Source of the DNA: Coprinellus micaceus
Lineage: Eukaryota > Basidiomycota > Agaricomycetes > Agaricales > Psathyrellaceae
Assembly: GCA_951394405.1 (NCBI GenBank)
Contig: OX596341.1
Coordinates: 2,666,001 to 2,730,000 of the forward strand
Reading direction: 5' to 3'
Length of the DNA: 64,000 nt
Shown here one piece after another: positions 42,570-51,931 of this stretch (positions are counted from its first letter, which is position 1; every line of letters begins with the position of its first letter). Under the pieces are notes generated by a model that saw only the letters and a list, made by a program, of their open reading frames with translations, did not search any database and was not told the origin of the DNA. Both the position numbers and the translations under genes were made by a program.

Positions 42570-43497
42570 TCACAAACAGGATTGGTGGTCGAGTTTAGGC
42601 GAGAGGGTGGAAATTGGAATATCGTGGCGTAGGGCGCTGGGCGGGCTGTAGTCAAGGGTCCAACAATGAAATCACAGTGCGGTGTGGGGCCGTGACAGGA
42701 GTCTGACACCTTCCAACATCAGTAGCGGCCTTGATAGTAATTTAAGCGCCCGTCATTGATGGCCCGACGCAACGATAGGCAACGATCTCCTGGTATCGAT
42801 GAGTCTCGTACAGCACGGGTTGAATGTTTTTTTTTTTTGGCATCTCTGTCCGCACGGTCTATGGCCTCTATCTGTCATCTCATCGTGAACAAACACTCTC
42901 GAATCGGGGGCAAAGAAAGTCACGGTTTGCAATTGAATAGGTGGGTGATGGACAAAGTTCATTTGATGAGCGGGAGTTTCAAATTGCCAGTTGAATAGCG
43001 ATAGGGAGGGAGAAGTGGGGCACTTTCTACCAACTCCTCATCATCAGAAGGTAAGAGGTTTCCATCGGTAGTGCGTCTGTCAATGACAGTCATTGGTACG
43101 AATTATCCCTGGGTTTCATCGTCTCGGGCTGGTCTCGGGCTTTCAGCGTCATTAAAGATCTATAGAGGAAACACAGCTTTGCCTACGTTTTATATAGTCA
43201 AAGTGGTTGATCGTCGAGGCGCTATGTAGACCCCTTGCTCTGATAATCAGGATGGTCGGTAGTGCGGTGTAGTGAGGCAGAGGGCGCCACTGCACATAAT
43301 TTCATGGAAACCTTCCTACCTAACCGAGTCCTCGAGTGCAGGTACGAGCACGCTGCATTTCCTCCTCCTCGCCTCTGTAGCGTTGAGATCTCTCCAGCAG
43401 GTCTGCCTCCCACGTGGGCGGGTGGCAGGAGGAGCACATCCCAATTAGGCTTAGGCTAGTCCGTGTGCGATCCAAGCCATCAAACACCTTCTTCTCC
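42570..43497. other. Intergenic, no gene recognised
   Basis: 928 bp between the P450 and the hAT-like element. It contains a T10 tract near 42829 and no coherent open frame with domains. Confidence 0.5.
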
Positions 43498-43505
43498 CTC
43501 CGCCA
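43498..43505 (+). repeat. Left 8-bp target-site duplication of hAT-like element
   Basis: CTCCGCCA is repeated exactly at 44036-44043. Confidence 0.92.
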
Positions 43506-44035
43506 CAGTGTTGTGCCAGTTATCGAACTAGTGTCGTAGTTACTAACAGTTAGCGCCATCAGTTATTGCAGTTACTTGTGATGTTAACTATAACCCATCC
43601 ATCAAGGTTGCACTGGTGGGCTCGATAGCGCTTTTGCGGGCGGGCCCAGTCGCAAGGTAAGGCTCTCATTGAAGAGATACGGGATAGAATTGCCATCGGC
43701 ACAGTAGTCATATAAATACATCATCGTAGACACCGTTCTCAAAATGTCGGGTGTGGTTCAAAAAGGCGAACCGACCTGCCATTACCGCCGTCACCGCCCT
43801 CAACATCACCGTTGAGCAGGACATCCTAGGTAAGCATCCTCCGCCTCAGCGGAGTCAAGGTTCAGGAAGGCATACAACGCCAACTCGTCATCAAAGCTGC
43901 CCGGTTTGACGGTTGCGGCTCTTGCCGAAGTGTGTGGGATAGTTATTAACGGATAACCAGTTAGCAACTAGTTCTAACTTGTTAGCGCCCGATTAACTCT
44001 AACAATTACTAAAGAGTAACCCTGGCACAACACTG
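43506..44035. mobile_element. Non-autonomous hAT-like element, 530 bp
   Basis: It begins CAGTGTTGTGCCAG and ends with the exact reverse complement CTGGCACAACACTG. It is flanked by a perfect 8-bp duplication. The length of the duplication and the CAGTG start are hAT hallmarks. The internal sequence is AT-richer at the ends (repeated GTTA/TAAC words) and holds no transposase, so it must have been moved in trans. Confidence 0.9.
43744..43969 (+). other. Possible captured gene fragment inside the hAT-like element
   Basis: A TATAAATA box at about 43710 precedes ATG 43744. After a few codons the reading shifts to a protein-like stretch (FKKANRPAITAVTALNITV) ending at a GTAAGC donor. Beyond a short gap is another (GVKVQEGIQRQLVIKAARF) ending in a stop. 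It reads like two exons of a gene fragment, with a shift near the start. I do not recognise the source. Confidence 0.3.
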
Positions 44036-44043
44036 CTCCGCCA

Positions 44044-44936
44044 ACCATGGTTTCAGCTCAAGTCTCGACTCGCCCACCGAGGGTGCTTGACGACGATCAC
44101 CTGGGAAGGAAGGAGGCTGAGGGAGGCTTCGAAACTATTTCTGTATGAGATGCTCTACACCGGAAGATTATATAGTGAGTGTATCCGTTACGAGAGATGT
44201 GGGGTTGGGACGGAGAGATGGTTGTTCCCTGGCACCCCGAGGGGTGGCCACTGGCGAGGATGGCGACCGGGGAGGATGAGAGGGTCACTTGGATACGGAC
44301 ACAGTCGATTGACGCCCGTCGCCTTCCAGGTACATTCCTCCTGGGTGGAATGGAGCGCTCGAAATATAGCTCGAAATCCTCGTCCTCATGGAGGGTCCGT
44401 GTATGGCCGTCGATCGCAAAGTCACCGAACCCTGACAAAAGGGCTCATGTCAACAAGCGGATACGTGAGGCTACGAGGGCCGCCGAATACTCCACATATC
44501 CTTGATGCCCCGGTGGAGTCCAGCGCGTGACAGTTGCGCTGTACCCGGGGAAGCGAACACGGGCGAGGTGGGATTCTAGGAGACTGCTTGCTCGTACGTC
44601 CTTCAAAATGCACCCAACCACGTCTCGAGTTCCATACCTCCCCCAGAACCCGAATCTCCAGCACGGACGTGGAATGGAGGTCAAGTGTGGCGTTCGTGGA
44701 GGTCTGAACCCTGAGGGAAGGGTCGGTTGCAAGGGACGACAAGTGCCATCAGATTAATGGGAGAAGCGCTTATGGTAGCTTGAGTATAAAGGGATCGGCT
44801 GTCCGATGAATGTGACGCCAACTTCCTTCCCTCCTCCTCCCCTTTTCATCATCGTGTTCCGGGCGTGCGTGCCCCTGCCTCTCCTTCACTAGCCCACCCA
44901 CCCACACTCATTCACTCACGAACAACACCATCCATA
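44044..44936. other. Intergenic with doubtful minus-strand frames; TATA box of the metalloprotease
   Basis: Two minus-strand open frames (44732-44445 and 44438-44097) could be decayed exons of one gene (VRFPGYSATVTRWTPPGHQG; FGDFAIDGHTRTLHEDEDF) but have no domain I know. TATAAA at 44785-44790 lies about 150 bp before the ATG at 44937 and probably serves the metalloprotease. Confidence 0.35.
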
Positions 44937-46151
44937 ATGAGGTTCCTCTCCATCATCCCCGCAGCCGTCGTCCTCGCCGTCTCCCTCGTCGCCGACGCCG
45001 GCCCCGTGCTCCCCTTCCGCGGACGTGGCTGCGCGAGTACTATCACCGACGAAGTCAAGCAGCGCTTCGAGAGCGAGTTCAGGGCCCTGCGCACGTTGAG
45101 CCCTGCATCGTTCAAGGGCAAGTCCGGCCCTACCACCGTCAACGTCTACTTCCATGTTATCATGAAGGACTCTACCCCTACGGGAGGCAACATCCCCGAC
45201 ACCCAGATCACACAGCAACTCGCCGTTATCAACCAGGCGTACAACAGCACAGGGATCAACTTCCACCTGAAGAAGGTCAACAAGGTCCTGAAGCCGACGT
45301 GGTTCACTGGGGTTGCTCCTGCAAAGTGAGTACTGTCTTTGTACGTCGACACGCTGGAGCGTAAGCTAATCACGGCGGTTGTGCGTAGCAAGGAGCAGAC
45401 CGCGATGAAGAAGATGCTGAGGAAGGGCGGGGCTCTCGATCTTAACGTGTACACCGTTGGGTGAGTAACGATCACCGCTTCCATCCCACCACACAATCTA
45501 ACCATTCTTTCGTACCACGGGAATAGATTCGAGAACGACGAAGCCTACGGCCTCCTCGGCTACGCGACCTTCCCCACCGAGTACCAATACGCCCCCAAAG
45601 ACGACGGCGTCGTCATCCTCTACTCCTCCGTCCCCGGCGGCTCCACCGAGAACTTCAACCTCGGCCACACCCTCACCCACGAAGTCGGGCACTGGGTCGG
45701 ACTTTACCACACCTTCCAGGGCGGCTGCGGCAGCACCGGAGACGAAGTCGACGACACCCCCTCGGAAGCCGGTCCCGCGAGTGGATGCCCCACTGGTCGG
45801 GATTCGTGCCCTAACAGCCCGGGAGTCGACCCGATCCACAACTTTATGGATTACTCGTTCGATTCGTGCATGAATGAATTCTCGAATGGCCAGGCGGACC
45901 GTATCAAGGCTCAGCTTACGGCTTACCGTCTCCCGAAGACGGGTGGGACTCCTGCGCCTTCGACGACCAGCACCACCCCCGAAGCGCCTACGACCCCTGT
46001 TACGCCCGAGTCGACTGTCGCTCCTGAGGCGCCCTCGGACGCGCCCACGAGCTCTGAGGCCCCGACTTCTTCTGAGCCTGCGCAGCCGGAGACCACCCCA
46101 ACGGACGCTCCTGCTGAGGCTAAGCCTGAGGAGCGGAGGTGGAAGTACTAA
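44937..46151 (+). CDS. Secreted M43 (pappalysin/MEP1-like) zinc metalloprotease
   Basis: Exons are 44937-45325, 45389-45460 and 45527-46151 (361 codons). A signal peptide ([20 protein letters not shown]) and a short prodomain are followed by a catalytic domain with [10 protein letters not shown], the zinc motif [11 protein letters not shown] (HExxHxxGxxH) and a downstream [10 protein letters not shown] that supplies the Met-turn. Cysteines in [14 protein letters not shown] and SGCPTG are typical of the fungal secreted family (compare MEP1). The C-terminus is a Thr/Pro/Glu-rich stalk with repeated TSSEAP, likely O-glycosylated. It acts outside the cell on protein substrates. No disruption is seen. 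Confidence 0.93.
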
Positions 46152-46763
46152 ACTCTAGGCTTCCCTTCCGATCGACCCATAGTCTTCCTTTCGTCCGCAA
46201 CCCCCCACCCTATATCCACCACCTCTCCGACTCATCATGCTCGCTTCCTTGCGAACTAAACCCCCTTCCGACCCACCTATACAAGGCGATCCAACGACGC
46301 CTTCCGTCGACCCCCGATCGAACTCTTGGAACCCTGGACGTTTTTATTTGTCGTAATGTTATGACTTTTCGCGTATGTACCTGCCTGCACCTGCGACGAT
46401 GGTTCTTTTCAGCATTGCACCTGGACTTTCTTTTTAGCTATACCTACGACGATGCCTAGTGGATATGTGGCTATACTTGACTGTGTTTGTCGATGAACGC
46501 TTTTCTCTGGCTTGATAATACCACACCGCACCATACCACTGGCGAATCGCGATGAGGAGTTGAGTTTTGAGTGACTTGGGGCGTAAACGCTTTTCTGGTG
46601 GGTTGGGAGCGCGGCTTTGCTCTCGTATATTTGCCAGTGCTCGGTATCCTCCCATGTTGAAGTCTGAGCCCATCCAGCCCTTCACTGAAGCTAGTGAGGG
46701 CGTTGCAGAGCTCTTTCTTTTGGGGGTCACTTGGTGAGAAAGGGTACTTGATTCGGTTACCCC
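46152..46763. other. 3' flank of the metalloprotease, no gene recognised
   Basis: 612 bp of pyrimidine-rich sequence just after the stop, then unremarkable. No RNA gene seen. Confidence 0.5.
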
Positions 46764-46776
46764 GTTGTCTATTCAC

Positions 46777-46880
46777 GGATCGGTAGCATAACTATCATTT
46801 GACTTTTGTCGTTGATGACAGGATTCCCGGTTCGCCGGAAATTCTGATATTACTGTCTGCCAGTCTCACTGGCCCGATCC
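46777..46880 (+). ncRNA. tRNA-like core, unit 1 (candidate Pol III RNA)
   Basis: 5' GGATCGG pairs with 3' CCGATCC as a 7-bp closing stem. GGTAGCATAAC is A-box-like and GGTTCGCCGG is B-box-like. The hairpin CCAGT-CTC-ACTGG comes before the 3' strand of the stem, and T5 starts at 46890. It is not a canonical tRNA: no anticodon arm or T-loop can be folded. TGATGA and CTGA words could be snoRNA C and D boxes, but their spacing is poor. Confidence 0.4.
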
Positions 46881-47221
46881 CTCCCTCTCTTTTTGCTCGG
46901 CCTCTTGAGGTAGGTCGAGATCTGGCGGCTGGCTTCTTTAAACTTTTTCGCGAGCCCTTGTACCACGTAGGCTCGTACCAAGAGATAGAAGGAGGTGAGA
47001 TGCCGCTCAGCCAAGTGCCGAGAATCACGGTCGATTCGAAGCTCGCGAGTTCGAGTCGCTCTGCTCCATCCATTCTTTTTCCCTTTTCACTGGGTACGGG
47101 CGGCATTGCAGCGAAGATAGCGTCCTTTCTGTTTCGGAATTTGCGAATGGTGGTTTGCCTCCAGCGTCGTCACCCGGTAAGAATTATGGTCCTTCACTTA
47201 CCTACGGGGTTGTCGAAGCAC

Positions 47222-47319
47222 GGATCGGTAGCTTAACTATTAGCAAGCCCAGCTGATGACAGGGTTTCGGTTCACCGGAACTTCTGACGTTTCGTCTGCC
47301 AGTCTCACTGGCCCGATCC
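47222..47319 (+). ncRNA. tRNA-like core, unit 2
   Basis: Same closing stem GGATCGG/CCGATCC, A-box-like GGTAGCTTAAC, B-box-like GGTTCACCGG, hairpin CCAGTCTCACTGG and T5 at 47330. TGATGA and CTGA are also present as in unit 1. Confidence 0.4.
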
Positions 47320-47637
47320 CCCTCTCTCCTTTTTGCTCTCTCACTCGAGTAGGTGCAAATCTTGGGCTGCTGGCATCAGGGCCTCGTTAAACGTTTTTAG
47401 CGAGCCTTCGCTGCAGGGGGAGCTACAGGAGGTTTGAACCTCGATACCACTAAGCCAAACGCGGGGGATGAGAAACTCGCGAGTTCGAACCCCTCCTCCC
47501 GAGTTCCCGTGCTTTTTCCTTCCTCTGCACAACACCTGATCTGACTGACACCCGCCTCGAGGCTGCCAACCCCTCGCCGCTCGTCACAAGAGAATGATTC
47601 ATGAGTCCTTCATTTGGTTTCAGGGATGTCCATCCGC

Positions 47638-47736
47638 GGATCGGTAGCTCAATCAACACTCTGTGGGTTCATCTTCGGATGTCTCTACCATCGGAGCTTG
47701 CCTCCACCCCGTCTGTCAGTCTCACTGGCCCGATCC
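47638..47736 (+). ncRNA. tRNA-like core, unit 3
   Basis: GGATCGG/CCGATCC stem, GGTAGCTCAATC, GGGTTCATC and a hairpin with one change on its left arm (TCAGTCTCACTGG); T5 at 47747. The C/D-like words of units 1 and 2 are absent. Confidence 0.38.
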
Positions 47737-48054
47737 CATGCTCTTCTTTTTGCGTTGTCTCGAGACTATGCACATATGAGTGGGGTGGGATTCAAGGTCC
47801 AGGACTCGATCTTTTTGGCCCTGTCACGGGGAGGCGAAGTTTTAAGCGCCCACCCCTCACCGAAAATCACATTCGACGGGGAACACGAGAGTTCGAACCA
47901 CTCGTGCGTTCCTCCTCTCCACCTTCCTGCGCTCAGAAAACACGCCTCAGCTTCGAGGCGATTTACCTTCACTCAGGGTGACTCACAATTCACACCTGGC
48001 AGTTGCGGTTCCGAGTCGGTGATACTTGGGGTGATTTCCGAGTTGTCGTTTCAC

Positions 48055-48108
48055 GGGTCGGTAGCTCAACCACAATCTTGCTGTATGCCAGTCTCACTGG
48101 CCCGATCC
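48055..48108 (+). ncRNA. tRNA-like core, unit 4 (short form)
   Basis: The stem here is GGGTCGG/CCGATCC: the one changed base keeps pairing as G-U, hinting that the stem matters. The internal part is only about half the length of the others and the B-box-like word is missing. T5 at 48119. Confidence 0.35.
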
Positions 48109-48593
48109 CTCCATTCCCTTTTTGTCGCTTTTGCTTTGAGGTTGTGTTTTGCTTCGTGAATGGCACGGTGCGTCAGTGAACCCTCGATCTCTCCGGGCCA
48201 CGAGTCTAAGCACCCGCCATCGCCAGCTCAGCCGAACTTGCGTCGGTGTTACACCGTGGCCAACGAAGAGCTTAGGGGCTCGAATCACCTTCGAAGGCGT
48301 CCTTTTCTTTTGCTTCTGCCCTTGTGGATCCCCACACTCCTGCCTCGCGTTGGCCTCGCGGTCTTTGCGTAGAGTGACTCAGGATAGCCGGCCGGGGATC
48401 GTTGTTGGCGGACGGGCCGTCATTCGCCTCAGATTTACAGAGAGAAAGGGCCACCATAAGGCCCAAATCGGCGCGCGGGATGCTCACAGGAGCTCGGGCG
48501 CCTTTTTCAGCGCTCGTGGGGCCGTACGGGCGCTTGCACGTCGTCTCGCAGGCGCCAAAGCACAAGGGTAGCGCGTAAAATGAGAAAATATCG

Positions 48594-48665
48594 TCCGATA
48601 TGGTGTAGTGGCTAACATTATCGCCTCTCACGCGATAGCCCGGGGTTCGATTCCCCGTGTCGGAA
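48594..48665 (+). tRNA. tRNA-Glu (anticodon CUC)
   Basis: 72 nt, no intron. The acceptor stem TCCGATA pairs with TGTCGGA (one T-G wobble), with A as discriminator. D-arm GGTGTAGTGGCTAACAT, anticodon stem ATCGC/GCGAT with loop CTCTCAC (anticodon CTC at loop positions 3-5) and T-arm CCGGGGTTCGATTCCCCG complete a standard cloverleaf. The A box (TGGTGTAGTGG) and B box (GGTTCGATTCC) are perfect. It follows 0.3 kb after the tRNA-like repeat array. Confidence 0.96.
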
Positions 48666-48670
48666 TTTTT
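48666..48670 (+). terminator. Pol III terminator of tRNA-Glu
   Basis: A TTTTT run directly follows the discriminator base. Confidence 0.85.
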
Positions 48671-49937
48671 GCACCTGTATCGTCTCGTTCCCCTCGTATC
48701 AGTCTCTGAGTCTCTGAGAAGGCGAGGAAATAGTGTTTTTATCGTCGCACGAGGTAAAGTAGTCGAAAGAGAGTGTCCCAGACCTCGATCCTCACTCTCA
48801 TTGCGATTTTGTTTTGGCCATAGCGTGGCTCCAAAGCCTAACAAATTTACCCTGTCACCATACCGAGATGCGCGTTGTTGATTGAGCTCTGTGAGCGTGG
48901 ACATGGGCCACAATTGTGGGAATACAGGAGAGTTCAGGAGCCCAGTTGACTTGCCCTTGTAATTGTTGGGTACGTGTGTACGACCGCTGGGAGTCCCCAA
49001 GCTCCCGTGAGCGTGTTGGCCTCCGGGCCTGGTATGTCCCTCCGAATGAACGAGCGGATGGGACCTGAAATAAGGAGAACCACCCACCTAATCTCTTTCC
49101 GGTAAATTCCGAGCTCTGGTCCTAACGCAGGGGGCGCAGTGGTGGCGCTCATCAGCGGCTGCATCACGGGCGCTTAAATCGCGATATCGCCGTAGGCGAA
49201 CCCCAGGCTCGCAACACCACATAAGAATGAACCAAATACGACCCACAAACGATTTAGGGAGTCTCTAACAGCAAGAACCTCCGCCTCTCTATCTATTCAT
49301 ATTGGAATAATTTCGCCGAACTTCGGAACTTCCCTTTCATAACGAGTCACAAACCGCCCAGAGCCATAGGCTGGCTTGGGACGAATAATTAAACTGAATC
49401 CTCCTCCTCCTTGGGACGGACCTTGAAAGACACCTCTTCGAGGCGGTGTTGTACAAGGAACTGTTGTCAAATGCGCCAAGCCTCCTCCTCACTTTTCCCC
49501 GAGACGAGTGGGTCGACTTGTTCTGAATAGTGATCATGATACCCAGAAGCTATTCCTACAATCTCATACTCAGGCCGTTCGTCTCTGTGTATAGGGTCCT
49601 GGCCTCGGGTATTTACTTACCTTATTGTCGGCGTCATTGGGGCGTCAAGGTTTTCATCGTGGGAGTGACATTCAAGATTAGGGTCTTAGGACATCTATGC
49701 TGGGTAAGTCTCTTCGATTGAATGGCCCGTGTGTACTCTTCATCTCAGGCGACTATCCTCATACCGAGGGGGTCTTGGAAACTATTAAGCGCCCGTCATT
49801 GACTCAGGGAATGGAAGCGCCGAGCCCCAGCCAGCCCTAAACCCACAGAAGATCACGTGTATTCTCCGCGTGAATGAATCGATTTGATTAGCCAAAATTT
49901 CTATCTATTCCTTTCTTCTTCCCCTCATCTTCAAAAA
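48671..49937. other. Intergenic, promoter side of eEF1B gamma
   Basis: 1267 bp with no recognised gene. The last 100 bp are pyrimidine-rich (TTCTATCTATTCCTTTCTTC) ending in CTTCAAAA before the ATG, typical of a strongly expressed fungal gene. Confidence 0.5.
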
Positions 49938-51589
49938 ATGGCACCCATTGGCACCCTCTACACCGTCCCCGCTCAATGGAAGGGCAAGGCTGTACGTCGT
50001 CGAGATCGATGGCGGCGACGATGACCACGATCCAAGCCTCATCGTCGCCGCTTTCCTGGACACCGATATTGACTCATTTGATCGTTTTCAATAGATCAGG
50101 GCCATCGCTGCGCTCGGCGGTCTCGAGGTCGCTGCTCCTGGGTCGTACGAGCACTACGTCGACAACAAGAAGCCTGAGTTCTTGTCCAAATTCCCCCATG
50201 GCAAGATCCCCGCTTTCGAAGGTGCCGATGGCTTCAAGCTCTTCGAGTCGACTGCCATCGCCAAATACTGTGAGTGTCGCAAGCTATATATCTTATCTAT
50301 TATCACATCGATCTTCGCGATGGCGATATCTATCGATGAGCGGGCTGTGGAGGGCTTTGGAAGGACGGACGGGTTTGGCAGGAACGGATGGGAATTGGGG
50401 TTTATGATATTCAGGTCGTTTGGAGCCTGCATTTTCCAATTTCCTTCGAGTGGTGTAGGCAAGGGCCTGATGCTGACCAGCGAGCTTGTTTATTTTTAGT
50501 TGCCAGCCAAGCTGCCAACGCCAACCTCCTCGGTTCCTCCAAGGAGGAGGCTGCTCTCGTTGAGCAGTGGGTTCACCTCTGCGAGACTGAGGTCGATATC
50601 TACTCCGACCTCGTCCGTGGCATTACCTCTGGCATCATCCCCTACAACAAGCCCGTACGTCTGTCTTTGCGAATTCGACTCGGAGAGACTTTGACTCACC
50701 AACGGAAATTTAGACCCACACCGCCTTCCTCGAGCGCCAGACCCGTGCTTTGAACACCATCAACCAGCACCTCGCTTCCAACACCTTCCTCGTCGGCGAG
50801 CGCATCACCCTCGCTGACCTCTGGGTCGCCGTCCTCTTCCAAAAGGCTGTCGGTCTCACCGTCGACGCCGCTGCCCGCAAGACCCTCCCCAACCTCGTCC
50901 GTCACCTCGAGACCGTTGCCAACCAGCCCAAGATCAAGGACATCTACGGAGAGATCGTCTACGCCGAGAAGGCCGTTCAGTTCGTTCCCCCCGCCAAGGA
51001 GAAGGCTCCCAAGGCTGAGAAGGCCCCTGCTGCCCCTAAGCCCAAGGCCGCCCCCAAGCCCAAAGATGATGACGAGGAGGAGCCCGATGTCCCCGCTGAG
51101 CCCAAGGTCAAGAACCCCCTCGACGACCTCCCCAAGTCCACCCTCAACCTCGAGGACTGGAAGCGTGCCTACTCCAACAAGGAGACCCGTGGCGCTGGCG
51201 GTGCCATCGAGTGGTTCTACGCCAATAACGACCCCACCGGCTACTCCGTCTGGCGCGTCGACTTCAAGTACAACGAAGAGCTCACCCAGACCTTCATGTC
51301 CGCCAACCAGGTCACCGGCTTCTTCAACCGTCTCGAAGGCTCCCGCAAGTACATCTTCGGTTCCGTCGGTGTCCTTGGCGAGTCCAACAACTCCATCATC
51401 ACCGGTACCTTCATCCTCCGTGGTCAGGACGTAGAGCCCGTCGTCAACGCCGCCCCCGATTGGGAGAGCTACTCGTACACCAAGCTCGACCTCACCAAGG
51501 ACGAGGACAAGACCTTCTTCGAGGGTGCTCTTGCCTGGGACCTTGAGGTCGATGGCAAGAAGTGGGTCGATGGAAAGAACCTCAAGTAA
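49938..51589 (+). CDS. Translation elongation factor 1B gamma
   Basis: Exons are 49938-49991, 50095-50269, 50500-50654 and 50714-51589 (419 codons). The N-terminal glutathione-S-transferase-like domain (GTLYTVPAQ, FPHGKIPAFEG, LFESTAIAKY, then LADLWVAVLF) is joined by a Lys/Ala/Pro/Glu linker (residues about 230-260, then DDDEEEPD) to the EF1G C-terminal domain (LNLEDWKRAYSN, GYSVWRVDFKY, GFFNRLEGSRKY, EVDGKKWVDGKN). It anchors the guanine-exchange subunits that reload eEF1A with GTP in the cytoplasm. Codons strongly prefer C in third place, as expected of high expression. The 230-bp second intron is long for this window. Confidence 0.96.
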
Positions 51590-51931
51590 ATGTAGTGTAT
51601 GTGCGTGTACGTGTACGGTAGAAGTTGCTCTCATTTGTATTATTCTTTTCACGATTTCTGTTATGGATGGTCTGATTGACAAGGCAGAGGTTCTGAGTCG
51701 GTAGCCCCGGATTTCCCTTCCGGGCGTTCAGGACAACTAACAGTCATCCAGGCGCCCACGTTCGGTCACTGGGGCGGGCTCGAGGTTCGGGACACCTGTT
51801 GTTGACGTGGATTTGGGCAGGAGGAGGGGACAGAAGTAGACTCGAGTCAGGCGTCTAGTAGGTGTTCGCACGCGCCAAATCAGTCTAGACCATGTGAAAG
51901 TGGCCTTGCTCGTTCTCTCCGACCTCCCATC
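51590..51931. other. Spacer between eEF1B gamma and NACHT gene 1
   Basis: 342 bp containing the terminator of one gene and the promoter of the next. Nothing else seen. Confidence 0.5.

Larger units (their letters stand above)
46764..48310. repeat. Array of four diverged ~420-bp tandem units with tRNA-like cores
   Basis: Cores start at 46777, 47222, 47638 and 48055 (steps of 445, 416 and 417 bp). All share GTTGTC-like upstream sequence in three of four units, GGRTCGGTAGC, the hairpin CCAGTCTCACTGG, CCGATCC and then a run of five T. The distal part of each unit carries a second conserved block with TTCGAA words; on the minus strand this reads as an A-box (for example TTGGCTGAGCGG, unit 1; TTGGCTTAGTGG, unit 2). 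Divergence between units is high outside the core, so the array is old or selected at the core only. Confidence 0.75.

Noticed and set aside
46777..48108. Calling the four repeat cores true tRNA genes
   Set aside because: They have an acceptor-like stem but no anticodon arm or T-loop.
48094..49087. Minus-strand 271-codon frame over the tRNA-Glu gene
   Set aside because: It runs through a canonical tRNA and has no protein features.
50696..51682. 328-codon minus-strand frame opposite eEF1B gamma
   Set aside because: It is a Gly/Val/Leu-rich shadow created by the strong C-ending codon bias of the real gene.
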